DNA of 64,000 bases, taken from contig JAQQWL010000011.1 of assembly GCA_038363925.1 (NCBI GenBank), positions 5,580,001-5,644,000 of the forward strand. Direction: 5' to 3'. Shown here piece by piece: positions 35,031 through 47,634 of this stretch; positions within the stretch are counted from its first letter, which is position 1; every line of letters starts with the position of its first letter. The position numbers and the translations under genes were made by a program. The notes beneath the pieces were generated by a model. That model had not been told where the DNA came from and did not search any database. It saw nothing but the letters and a program-made list of their open reading frames with translations. Source of the DNA: Apiospora phragmitis. Its lineage: Eukaryota; Ascomycota; Sordariomycetes; Amphisphaeriales; Apiosporaceae.

Positions 35031-38000
35031 GGTGTCGCGGCGATGAACTGGTAGAGTCGAAAAGGCGTCTCGATGTAGCGGTAGACGTTTATGAGCTGGA
35101 ATCTGCAGACAAAGGCCCCGGTCGTAAACTCTATCCAGAAATACAAGCAGAGCAACGTATAACAAGAGCGACTCCTTCACCTGGCCACAGATGGCCGCGG
35201 CAAAGAGTTATATACGAGAGGCAACACTACCTAATAAAGGTGGACGCTACCTAAGTTTCCTCTACGCCGAAACCTCCAGGAATCCCTAGGTCGCGAGATC
35301 ACCCGTACCCAAGTACTTGATCCCTGATAACAGGCTGACAGGGGCGCCATATTTGGGGAAGAAATCGGCGCCCAAACCAATAAGAGGGCGACCCAGACGG
35401 AATGCAGATAATGGGGGGGTCTGTCCAGGCGGCGTGCGTTAGCCGGGTACATCGACGTCCCATGTCCGTCCTGCTATAGGCGACGTTTAGCAGAGAGCTT
35501 CCGTCAGGAAAAGTGGGATTTGGGACGGCCCAGTGCCAAGGTTCGTGCTTTTTCCAGCTCAAACAGCCACCGCGGGATGGCAGGCGAAGGACCGATGTCG
35601 CGATTGGTGTGAACGGGAATGGATCGCTTCTACGCTTGCATGAAAGCTTTACCTTGGTCCAGCAAAACGGTGTATGTGGGGAAAAAGACTCGATCTGACC
35701 ATGCGTTGCCTGATTCTGGATTCTGGATTTTGCTGGTATACATGCGGTGTGGTTTCTTGCATGGCTGGCAGCTGCCGAGAGTTCTCAAGCGGTCGGGCTC
35801 GGTGTGACGAGCAGCATGTGTCTTAGGCGTTCTGGTTTCCCATGTACCTATTCTTGACGAAGACGAACCTCGGGGCACGTCACCAGCCAATGGAGGCGAG
35901 ACAAGGCGACAACGGCCGTGGTTGAGGTAGGTTAAACGGACAATCGCGAGTAACGGAACTCTGCCGTATCGTATCTGCTCCCTCACTAAGAAGCTCGGAT
36001 TTGTCGTTGAATCTTCAAATACGATGGAGACAGCCTCGGAAACCCCAAACTGAGCATGATATAAGTGGGTTCTTGATCTAACCTTGCATTCTAGACCGTA
36101 TTTGGGAGAATGCACTGCAGAACACTTTCCCCGATGGTGATGCGGCCAGAAATGCGGCATCTGCGAAGAAAAGCTTGAAGCAAACCAAGTACCAAAGGGG
36201 CCTATTTTCCATCCATTTGTTTCTTGACAATGGTATGCCATCACGACAATTGGTGTTTCAATGCCTCCTCCGACTCTTTCTGCTTCCCACCCAGGTGCCA
36301 TCTAAAAGCAGGAAACTTCCAATGTTATCAAGCTAGGACCCTCGATATCCATTAATGGCTGTATTGCCGTGTACCGTACCGTATTGAAGCGCCAAGACTA
36401 ACTCTGCATCTCGCACAACACACCCCCAAATATGTACATAGAACGGGCGGAAGCACAGGCCCTAGAACCGCTGGGCCCGTACGTGGGGCCCATGAAAATT
36501 TTACGAAATTGTTTGTCCAGCGACTTACAAAGACTTTGTTCCAGGGCACTTGTCAGCTGCTATTAGATCTAGATATTGGTCTATCTTATCTGCAGATATA
36601 ATGTTACTTTATATCATCAATCCAAGGCCAGGCCAGGTCCATGACATGTTTCCCCATCAAATGCATCGAGTTTGTCTGGTTTCCTGACCCCACTAAGCGG
36701 CCTCGTCTCTGCTGAGTCTTCAGGACTCTTGCCAACCCCCAAGCCTACACACGTAGCATGGCATTTGTAAGGTGACGGCCGAATCAGAAGGGCCACAGCG
36801 AGGTGCAAGCCCGGTTAATTAATTGCATACTTAACTGACGAGGACGTACCGGTAGTGTCGGTGTCGGCCAGATTGACTCTACGAAGCCGCAAGGATAATC
36901 AAGCTCAGACGGTGCATTCAGCCCGTTGCTGCATGGCTTTGTACTGCACTAACAATTTCCCTGGTGGGCGAGCCTCGCTAGTGGTGCCTGTGCGGCGTTC
37001 TGTGCGGTGATAACGACAGGTTACTGTTTGTGTGTGGTAAAAGTCGATCGGCCATGATGTCAACAAGACGCTGGACCCCCAAGGCTTCTGCTCCTGTCGA
37101 GGGCGACTCCAATCTCATCTAGAACTCTACACAGTTAGCGTTGCCCTATGCTTCACAAGCCGACGCAATCGCCAAAGATAAGAACTTCGGCAGTCATATG
37201 CTAGTCGAACCAGGTGAAACCACCTTTACCTTCTCTTGCAGCTGAGAGACGGACCGACCGTCCAGAGCGACCAGGTAAGGCTGTCTTGGGTCTTCAGACC
37301 CAGGCCGAAACCACGCATCTCAGCCCCGGGAGAATGAACAATATTGTTTTCAATGTCCCGGCTCGTAGTAAGTCGTAATGGTAGGCACAGTTATTACCGT
37401 GTAGCGTGGTAGTAGCTGTAAGCCACCTCTAGCTTCGGGCTACTAAGCAGCATCCCCATCAAAGTCCCCACCGCCGACGGGGGTCAAGGGCTGACCTTAT
37501 CTCTTGGCAAAGTCTGCCTTATCTCGACCAATAGTGATGCGGTAGATTTCTCATCCACTCAACTCAGGGCATTCTTGGCGCCAACTCAAGCATCTGAGGG
37601 AGACGCGGCCAAGTCGATCCAGTTCGTGTCCATGCCATCGTCACGATGCTGCCCATGATTCGATCAGTATCGCGGTGTTCTTACGGGGTCGTCGTGATCT
37701 GTATCATCATCCGTTCCAGTAGCCATCTGGGCAACGTTGGAATAAGCTCATGGAGCCAAGGCGCAAGGCTCAGGCCTAGAGAGACGTCAACACTTTTCAT
37801 CACGTAACAGCTTTACCAAGTGTCCCGGCAGACGAATTTCCATTACCTGACAGTCCGTTTTGGTCTCGTGTCCCTTGCATTGAATTCCAAACCTCCCAGT
37901 AAACCCCTGGCCATTTCTGGAAATTTTCCGTCTTGGGAACCCCACCCGCAGATTCAGACTCGCCATCCCACCGTCCCATCCCGCCTTCATGCAGCCACGT

Positions 38001-40700
38001 CAGCATCAAGACAAAGCTGAAAGGAGAGGGCAACGGATGCCATTCGCATTTGCTTCTTACATGCCACGAGCCCCTAGCCTCGAATCAGACGCTGGTGCCA
38101 GGAATTCAGCTGCTGCTCGTGAAACAATCATGATTCCAGCAGACCAACCCAGACCTGAGCTATCGCGTTAGTTCTGCCGCGCTTTGCCCAAACATCTATT
38201 TTCAGACCATCCAGAAACCCGTACTTCCGTCGTCTTTGACTAAATAACACATGTCCGGGAAGGCCTGTCTACAGTACTCTCGCGGCCCATTGGCCTCCGT
38301 GATTATACATAGTATCCGCCTAATCCCAGCCCTTGTCATAATAATAGAGATGGAAGTTATCATCGAGGGTCGCATATGTGGCAGTCCGGATATTGGAACA
38401 TCAGCAATACCTGCTTCTAGTTGCTTCGATGCACGCTGTAAAGCTTATAGGCATGGGCAGCTTCTATTTGGTAGGACATGTAACTGATGTTGCGGGGCAT
38501 AGACACTTCACAGAAGAAAATACTCATCCCTATTGGACTCGGAAGGTGTCTCAAGAGTACCGCCTAGCACCATGCCTACCAAGGTGCCCTACAAGCCTCC
38601 GGCGGGTACAGACCAGATACTGAGCTCACATGGCATCATTGATTACTGTGTCCGGATGTGTTACCGTTGAGGAGAATACTATCGGGCTATGGAGCAGTAG
38701 CATGGAGAACATCGATAAGTGCTTCGCCCCTGGGGCAAGCAACACACTCGCGGCAAGCAAATATTGTTACAGGTGAGATAATAGCGGATTCTAAAGAGGC
38801 TTGTATGATTACGAGCGAGCCATCGCGCAATCGTCCGACAAGGCCCGGTCGACTAGTTGATTATGACTTTCAAGTGCTCACACGAAGCGCGTTTGAAGCT
38901 GGATCGGAGTCGGAGCCCCATAGCTTCTCCTTGTTCGGGTGCACTTGAGACTTCAACGCTTCGAGAAAGGTTGGACTGGCCACTGCTGACGGAAACCCTG
39001 ACCTGCTCGGGGTGGGAAGGGGAGCCCTTCGAGCTGAGTATGCCAATTCCACTTGTTAGCCACTGCAGCTGATCTCATAGGGACGAGTTTCTGTGAACGA
39101 TTCGTACCTGAAGGAGGTCAGTTCGTTGGACAATAGTTCTGTAGTATGCAATCCAGAGTGAAGCTGGAGCTACAATGCCATTCACCGCGACCCCGGCGTA
39201 ACAGCAAAACCTCATATCCTCCCTTTATTCCCTCACGTCTGCTCCAGCTATACCTTGGTGACGCTATCGGAGATTTAGACAACACTCTGTATACCACTTA
39301 GGGGGGTCAAACAGCCCTATTTCGGATATCAACGGTGGCTGAACACCGAGCTTGAGCATCTCAACCAAGTCTCTTTTCAAACGACCGCCCTTGCCTGGTA
39401 CCTTCTTCTCATGGCTGTTAAGGCCTGGCTTAGATCTCCGGGCCCATAGTCTGAACGAATATGTTCAGGTAGAGGATGCCGCTACCCTTCACCAGCCAAC
39501 GATATGCAGTCGCAGGGTACCACGACCATCTTCCTCCTCATCTACCACCACAAGCCAGGGGAACCAGAAGGAGGACGAGGAGGACAAAGATGAGAGGCGG
39601 GAGACCGGTTCTAACGACCTGGTATGCAGATACTTCTACTTGCTCTTGTCTAACAAAACACTTCGACTCAGAAACTACAACCGTAAAGATAACAACCTCG
39701 GTCTTGACGATATCGTATGTTTGTAATTCATCACTGATCTACACTGAAGGCTCGGCGGAGACACTTATAAAGGTACCGGATTGGCTCTCCTACCTCACGA
39801 GAGCCACAATAGCAACTGCTATACGATATGGCATTGCCAATTTGGCTCTTGAGATGAATTTTCAAAGAGAGAGCTTCACAAAGCTATTGTAGTGTTTGTG
39901 TACGAAGCCGTGTCAGCCGTGCGTTCTGGTCTTGCTAGGAAATAGACATCTTGTTCAGAATGTCGAAACGCCGAGTCGGTTGTGGCTCGTCGAATAGATG
40001 AAGTAGGTATTTACCATCCTGTCTAGCCTACAGCTACTACAGCCATATCACTGCTGGGTGACTGTCTCGAGATTGTACGAGTGAAGGAAGTTCGCCGATG
40101 AAGGCTCAATTGCGTTGCCACGGAGAAGAGTGTTCGGAAGTTATCCAGAGAAATTTGCGTCGCATATGCAAAGAACTTCTCATGATGCAATCCCCAAAGT
40201 ATGTGGCCCTGCAGCTGGTACCGCTTGGTAGAGTCCCCGAAGCTTCGGATATGGATGAGCTGAAGGATAATATCAAGGGGGTGTCTACCATGTCATCTAA
40301 TGTCGCCAGATCAGTATATTCAGGCAAGCTTCACATATACTCATCAGCACTCGTTCCTGAGTTGCTGCCAAACCAACCCACCTGCTTTCAAGGTATCATT
40401 TTAGTCCGATACTCGTTTTCTTGTTTGTATATTTGCTTGCTTGTCTGCATGGGATAACCCTCTCTCACGTGACATCGCGTTTGTCTCGGCGTCCGTCCCC
40501 GCTTCCCACGTCGTCAAAGTTTTCGCCATTCGGCTCTGAACGCGTTAGCAAATTCACTCGACCCTAATCAGCCATTCCCTCGAAGCACAGTTTATTATCG
40601 AAGGGCGGACCACCAGCCCTCAGCCCCTGAACCCCTCCAACCCCATCTTCGCCACCAAAGAAACGGTAGGACAGGGAAGAAGATATAACATCATCACATC
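35031..40700. other. 5.7 kb gene-poor region
   Basis: No gene recognised. The largest frame (35630-36301, minus, 223 codons) has no domain or splice partners. GC content is ordinary and there is no RIP signature, so this is not a mutated repeat like the block at 14-16 kb. The first kilobase should contain the ammonium transporter promoter. Confidence 0.45.
35325..35411. promoter_or_regulatory. two GATA-factor sites upstream of the ammonium transporter
   Basis: TGATAA at 35325-35330 and AGATAA at 35406-35411 match HGATAR, the site of AreA/NIT2 nitrogen regulators, about 300 and 380 bp upstream of the transporter ATG. Such sites are common by chance; placement before a nitrogen-uptake gene is the only support. 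Confidence 0.35.
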
Positions 40701-41170
40701 ATGGCCACCCGCAAAGTCACCTTCGTCTTCGTGTGCGGCGAGACGCAGCTCAGCTACTCGCACGACCTGCCGGCGCGGCTCGTGACGGCGGACCCGACGG
40801 CCGTGCCCGACTACCGCGAGGCCTACATGCGGGCCGTGGCGCCCATCATGGACCAGCACAAGGCCGTGTGCCTCGTGGCCTCGCCGGACGCGTGCGGCGT
40901 GTGCGAGAAGGCGCCGACGACGCAGATCCTGACGACGCCCATGTCGTACCTGCACGTCGTCGAGGAGCCCCGCGTCATGGTGCTCGTGACCGCCATCTGC
41001 GACGGGGACGCCTGCAATGCCCGGGGCCAGCGCGAGATCAACGCCATCGTTGCCGAGATCACGGGCATGGAGCAAGGCGAGGTGCGTAACAGCAGCAGCA
41101 GCTAAATTGTGGGTTCCGCATGCTGCTGTTTGTTGCTGTCCGTCACCAGTACGTGAACCCTTTCAGCTGA
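40701..41170 (+). CDS. small conserved-looking protein of unknown function, Cys-rich
   Basis: I do not recognise a named family with certainty. From ATG 40701 (CATCATGGC) the first exon encodes 127 residues with very GC-rich third positions. A 68-nt GT-AG intron (41082-41149, GTGCGT to CACCAG) in phase 0 would replace a Ser-repeat tail by YVNPFS and a TGA at 41168-41170, making 133 residues. Features: VTFVFVCGETQL, RLVTADP, a Cys pair C-G-V-C, TTQILTTPMSYLHVVEEPRVMVLV and a second Cys pair in ICDGDAC. The four Cys could bind zinc. Such small proteins occur as paralogue families in Sordariomycetes as far as I recall. It stands alone between two 5 kb gene-free stretches. If the intron is wrong the product is 134 residues ending at 41105. 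Confidence 0.65.
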
Positions 41171-44100
41171 AGCACCGTGGGACACTACGAAGGGAAAAGG
41201 TCGGAATTTCTGTCTCATGGTTATTTGAGTGAGCAATGACGACTAAGTCACGAACATCTCCCTAGCGTGAGCAAACAAGCTGGGTCATGTATCGCTTTTT
41301 GGGGGGCGGCGAGGTTTTGGATTCGTCTATTGGGCATTCGGCATAATGCCCATGAAACATATTACTGGTCTGTTAGCTAAGTCTCTTTGCGTTCGCCTCT
41401 TAGATAATCAAGATACACTGCAACAGAGCTGGTACCGAGACAAGGCAGCGGCATACGACCCACTAGTCTTCCGTAGAGACTCATGTTAGGACACAAATCA
41501 CTTGCCCATCGGTAAGCTGTGAGCATGGCTTCGACGATGGGCGCTTACAACATCTCAAGGCTAGTCAAGCAACGAGCCGTGGAACTTCTCACAGGCATGA
41601 TGCTACCCAGAGCATCACGACCCAAAGGAACTTCGGGCACGTAATACAGCCCGCTCACGATTCCCCTATTCACCTACTGGCCGTGAACGTACCTATGACT
41701 ATCTCACGTTTCTAAGGCTGTCCACTTGGCCCCATACTTCGATCCGGGGACATCATAGCATCAGATCGCCATCCTACCCCGCCACAAGTCCCTTTTCTAA
41801 CAAATCGGTACAGAGCCAGCGTTACCCTCGCCGTTCGTGGGACTTAAGGCCCGACTGTAGTCCTGTCCTACTTGATCGGTCAACCCACAGGTTACACGTT
41901 CTCCGACTGTCTCGCGAGTGAACATGGTTCAACATCACTCCAATTGTGGCGAGCAAGCACCCGAGTAGATGCTGCTTGAGATCTTGCCTTTCCCCTCACT
42001 GGCGAGGACGGCTTCACCAATGCATGCATCTCAGGCAGTCTTCGTAGAAGACGGTTACGGTACTGCCGCAGAGCATCATCAGCCTTGTACCAATGCATAG
42101 TCTAGTCGACTACAATCAGAAAATTAGATCGATATACCATAACATACCTGAAGTCGAGATGAGAGGTGAGAGATAAGAGTTCTTGCGGTCGTAACAGTGG
42201 AATCACACCCAAACGACTTACAGAAGCAAGGTAGTTCTAGATAGGGCTCGCATATTACGTCTACTACCTGATTGCCGCGGATGCAGACAACATATCTCTT
42301 CCTTAGAGTTCCCCCTATTTTTGTCATCTCCCATCTCGAAGCCATCCACTGAGTTGACAGTAGCTAGGACCTGCCACATTCACAGGAAGAGACCGGCAGC
42401 TCTAAAGGGAATTGGTAATTGAGACACCAGACCACCAGATCACAGCAGCATGGCGTCCGCCTCATTCCTTACCATGTGCAGACCGTATGCTAAGCTAACT
42501 GTTTGAATAACATGATCTAGCAGCTATACACAGCGTGTCCATAAATTGATGGTACTTATCCGTTACCTTCTGATCAAGTATCAATAGAGAGCCAGTACCG
42601 CCCATCCATCTGCATCGCACGATATCTGCAAGATCTTCAAGGGCAAATATCAGTCTCCTCGATCTGATATAGCCGGCTTCCTTGTTATCTTCATCACACT
42701 TGGCGACTGGCCCCGACTAGCTGGGATGGCCAAAGTCGTCAACTTGGAATCATTATGATCAACGGGTAGGCAAGAAAAGAAAAGAAAAACAAGGGTGACA
42801 ATCGTGTAACGAGATGTTCCAACGCATAGTGGCTCACTTATGCCAAGGATTTGCACTGCGGAAGACAAAGCAGTGATCCCCGATGCAACCCCGAATACGA
42901 CGAGCGCTTTACCTATAGATGCACCCCCCTGGTAATTTCCATCATGGTTTCAACAGCAATTCTATTTGTGGGCGAACGACAAATACCAACTGCTCCGATA
43001 TCGTCAATTGCCGCCCCGATTCGTGGCCGGAAAAGCCAGGGCTAGGCTAGACGTCGACCGCTCATCCCTAGACCTCGCAGCCACACCGTCGTTTCGTGCT
43101 GGGCATTTTCATTGTGACATGACCTCAAGCGCCCATATATCTGTACGTATAAGCGGTCGTTTGCGAGGTTTGGGTCTCTGGGGAGAGCCAAAAATCTGCA
43201 GATGATGGTTCGATAGCCAAGCAGGAAACAAACGGCGGCGGCGGGGTGCGAGGACTATGCCAAGCGCGGCATCATCTCATAGTGTCGTACTTGACCCCCC
43301 TCCGGCACCGGAAGGTGCTTGGGCTGTCGCAGGGCGTCTTTGCTTGCATGGTGCAAGATCTCTCGTGGAGAGACGAGACTAGGCGTGCATAGCATTCATG
43401 CAGGTAAAAACGGCTAGCTGCCGAAATCACGTGAAGATGAGGGCGAGAAGAGGATAAGAAGAGGACGCGAAGAAGACGAGGACGCGAAGAAGAAGAAGAA
43501 GAAGACGACGACGAGAAACAGGGGCTCTGTGAGTGGCCGATGACTTAGCAGGCGAGTGGTGAGAGTAGTCAGCCGTCAATTATGCATGGTTGGGAAATGT
43601 GGCTGATTTCCGAATGAGGATCGGGTTGATCTCTCTGGCGGCGTTCGCTTCGCTACGTCGCTATCTTGCCTGTGAACGGGCGAACCCCTGAGATGAAGTT
43701 CCTTGTCATTGCAACATCATGCATGCGGCTGGCTCATGGATTTTCAGCCGTGTTGTTGAGAGTACTCATCATCTTTGGGGTTCTCTGACTTTCTGACGTG
43801 AGGCTCGGGGTTTTTGGATCGAGGTGTCAAAGTCGCTTTGATCCAATGAAAATCATCTGGCGGTTTTGCTGTGTCACCACGAGCATGCGAGGAGGAGGCT
43901 GACGATGATTGGCTTACCAAGCACACCCCATGCGTTGTGGCTTGGTTGAAGAAATCGAGACGTCAGATCGATGGCGTGTCAAAGGGCCAGAGCATTTCGG
44001 ATGCACCAGGGATGCTTTCCGGGTACGAGACAATCAATCAATGCCGCCGACCAGGTTGTTGGATTCTAGCGCACCGAGCAGAACAATCTGACATCCCAGG

Positions 44101-46234
44101 GCCAGGGTGACATAACTTCAAATATACATGCCGACATTCGACCAGCATATCTGCGGGTTCGCGCCGAGTCGGTGCAACGGGGCTGCCATGGCCCATCGGG
44201 AAGAGGAAGAAGTAGAACATCAACAGGAACAAGAAGAGGCACATCTGATTCAAGCCATGCATGCCAGAAAGAGAAATACAGGCCTCGAATCTCTGTGCTC
44301 GTAACACAAGACGCAAAACCAGTGTGTTGCCCTTCTCAGCCAGTCTAGGTCTTTCAACCCCGTTTCTGTCCGTTGCATGGCAAATGACCAGAAGGAAACA
44401 CAACTAGATTAGACGTCTAACGTGAGAGGCCAATCTCCGGGAACAGATGCAGATCTCTGTCTTCGGCGACGCATCAGCAGCGAGAGCCGGGAACACTCAA
44501 GACAGGTTACCAGGAGACGCGGGACTGCCACCAACTTGGCAGCCGGTGAAAGTGGTCCATGTAGTGTACCTAAGAGAGCTGGGCAAATGCATGCCGGCCA
44601 AGCATGGACAAGTCACGCAGACGTCTTGGGTTTCGGAGCCCAGATTACTTTGGCCCTACGCCGCCGTATAACCGCCCTCTTCTCAGTGATCTGCCACTTG
44701 CTTGACCGGCCAATACATGTGGTGGCGGTCTGGTTCAACGGGGGAAGCTGCATGTAACATTGGACGGAGTCCAGCACCGCAGCTGTCGGCCAACGATGGA
44801 GATGGAAGCTTGCAGCACAGGTGCTACTGACGACGCCACCGGTGAATCATGGAGATGGGCGTTTCTTATTTTGATTTGTCCACCAAATGTAACCGGCGGT
44901 GGGAGTCTGAAATTTGCTTGGCCTTGCAGGTTGCAGATACCTAACCTACGTAGCATGTAACGTGCTGACTGCATTTGAAGGGTCAGGTTCAATCCACGTG
45001 AGGAAAACGAGCATTTAGCTCGACAAGTCACATACAGGGCTATAGACCCTTGTAGAAAAAGAGAAGGGGGGTAAAAGATTTGATGCCGCGGATCCGGGTC
45101 GCTCAGCCCGCTTCTGCTTGACGGTGGATACTTGACTTTATGCCGGCCCTAAATCTGACTATCCGATTCCGTAGATGCTTCTTGTCAACACCCATGGGCT
45201 CTCGCGGCATCGCGGTGGCTGGCGAGCTGGGCTTTGGCTGGAGCCAAGGCATACGTCCCCGAGTACCCACTTTCTAGAACTGACAGCAGAATATGCTGGG
45301 CATGAAGACATCGACTTGACCAAAGACTGATACGTAGCATACATACGATCGATCACCATCGTACGAGATCGGTCTTGTATCTCCCCAAGAGCGCCACAAT
45401 CTACTCTTGCCCCCAAGAGCATCGTATATATACCTACGTACAACGAAGACAGACTTTGCATGGCCTTGCAGACAGACATGCCAAGACGCTGTCTGTTGCA
45501 GGTCCCTGTATGCAAACAGCTATCTGCTTCGGAGTAGCACCTGCCTGTGTTGGCAGTCAGACGTCCAAGAGGGCGCGAGATTCTGATCCATGTTCCCCAG
45601 CTGTGCTTTGTTGATTACTTATATTAGTAATGTACCTCAGTATGAGCCAGGTGCGGTACAGTCTACCCTTGCAGGCATGAATTCGGGGGTGAGGTAGCCA
45701 GTATACATGGGGATGTGCCTCTTGTGTTCACAGCTCACGTCGCACATATGATTTGCACCCAGATCCGAAGGGCTGCCAAGACAAATGGCAAGAACTCGCA
45801 TTGCATACTCGGAAGACTGCAAGATGCCCGAAATAAAAGCACTATACCACGTATGGTAGGCCCCCAGCCAGCCGGTCTAATAGTACAAACCTTTGTGAAA
45901 GACAAAGAAGACAAGGAAAATGAGAATATTGAAAGAGAAGAAAGCAGAAGGAGAAGAAAAACAAGCAAGACATTGTAATGCACACCATATCCCTGTTAAC
46001 GTCCCAAACGAACCCATGGTGAACCACATCGGCGATCATCGCCGCGGAAGCATGCAGTGCGCCAGCAATGCAAATGCAGCCACAAACAAATTTTCGTATG
46101 TTGCCTCATCCTTGTGCATCGATGCATTATTTTTCAACCCTTGAACGCCAAGCTTTTGTCTTTCCGTACTCTCGACCGCATTACCAAGAAATGGAGCAAG
46201 TTCTGTCGTCGTGTAGCTAGATTAGGGGTTAGGC
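41171..46234. other. 5.1 kb gene-poor region
   Basis: No gene recognised; only short, overlapping frames without domains. A purine-rich GAAGA tract lies near 43440-43510. Confidence 0.45.
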
Positions 46235-47634
46235 CTAGTTGGTGTACTTGCGGAGTGGAAACGCATCTCCTGGCATCGGCTCGAGGTGCCATGCCTTCAC
46301 AGTGGTGCTCTCGAATGCGTCATGCCAATCGCTTCTTAGTTCCTCTGGGAGATCCCAACCAAGAGCTGAGCTGCGGAGTCTCATACGAACCAAGTGTCGT
46401 CTCTCTCGTCCTGTTTGGCCGTTGACGAAGCTCTCGCGTCGATGCAACACTGCCATATTGTTGATGAAGTGCATATCGCCTGCTTGTGTCATGATTTCAA
46501 GCTGCGTAGCTCGTGCAATAGCTTCGATGGCATCGAGTGCTTCACGCTGTCGGTCATTCACTTGCGGCAAGGTAGAGGACCGAGGGTGGGTGGCATTTCC
46601 AAGCAAGGGGGTACGACCAAAATTCATAATCAGCTTGGAGTTGTGGTAGAAGATAACCGGCCGGCATCGGAACTTGGGGCTATGAAGAAGTTAGTCGCAA
46701 TCCAATAGTTTGAAGCTTCAATCAGTCCATACATAGCAAAGGGCCAGTCTGATTTGGCCAGGGTCCGTATCATATCTGGGCGGTAAGCTGCAAGCACGTT
46801 GTAAACGTGGTATGCCGATGAAATGATGCATCTGCCACCAGAGGCCGGAGTGCTTCTCGTCAGCCAGCCAACGCAGTCACCGGCTTCTTCATTGTGGAAA
46901 CTCTGTAGGGGGAAGAATCAGCTTTGGTGCCTATAAAACCCGGACTTGTTCCAATTACTTACGATGGATGAGGTCGAATGACGGTGATGTCCTAGCATTT
47001 CCGCCGAAGAGTTGTCGGCAATGATGTGAACTAAGACCATATCAGTGTGCGACCGACATCCAATATACCGGGGGATCTCACCTAGCATGTTACCCTTGTG
47101 GTCTTGACGACCACGCTGATCGACAATATGCGCTTGGATTCCAAGCCATACCATGGTGAGTTCCTCGACCGAAAAGTCACTGGGCGTGATTCCCCTGATG
47201 ACAGAGAATCCCTTGCCATTGTGCAACTCCTGGCCAAGCCCGGCAAGCTTGGGCGCTAGAGTAGGAAGGGGAAAGTTCTCAACGTTGATTAGGTCGCCAT
47301 CGAGTTCCAGGGCTAAGACGGGTATTAGAGTCTCGATGATCTGTGAATGGGCACGTGATGCCAACTCACCCTTGAAGTGTCCCAGCGTGGACTTGACCTC
47401 GTTAACATCTTCTCCAGTCAGATGGCAGACGTAGGATTCGTCGTCCTTGAAATCAGGCCCCTTCCAAGCAAGTTTGCTGTCCAGAATGGAAGGGTAACCA
47501 GAGGGCAAGCCCAAAGGCTCTTCGGATAGGGCACATCCGCTATGTCCACATAGGGCGGGTAGCTGTGCGTCCCGGAATGGCTGTGGAACAGCAACAGGGC
47601 CGTTGGCTAGGTGATACTCCATGGCTTCGTTCAT
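46235..47634 (-). CDS. TauD/TfdA-family Fe(II)/2-oxoglutarate dioxygenase
   Basis: Non-heme iron oxygenase of the TauD/clavaminate-synthase-like group; substrate unknown. Five exons from ATG 47634: introns 47369-47313, 47081-47031, 46962-46903 and 46732-46680, all GT-AG, some a multiple of three and open if read through. The spliced product is 392 residues. Seen: GLGQELHNGKGFSVIRG, VWLGIQAHIVDQRG, the first iron-binding motif as FHNEEAGD (HxE, as in clavaminate synthase, rather than the usual HxD), the distal His in MHFINNMAVLHRRESF, and the 2-oxoglutarate-binding Arg region RRHLVRMRLR. The C-terminus is WHLEPMPGDAFPLRKY. An upstream in-frame TTG at 47652 is not needed. No biosynthetic neighbours point to a pathway. 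The frame is intact. Confidence 0.88.

Noticed and set aside
35630..36301. 223-codon minus-strand frame upstream of the ammonium transporter
   Set aside because: No recognisable domain or membrane segment, no splice partners; consistent with a chance frame.
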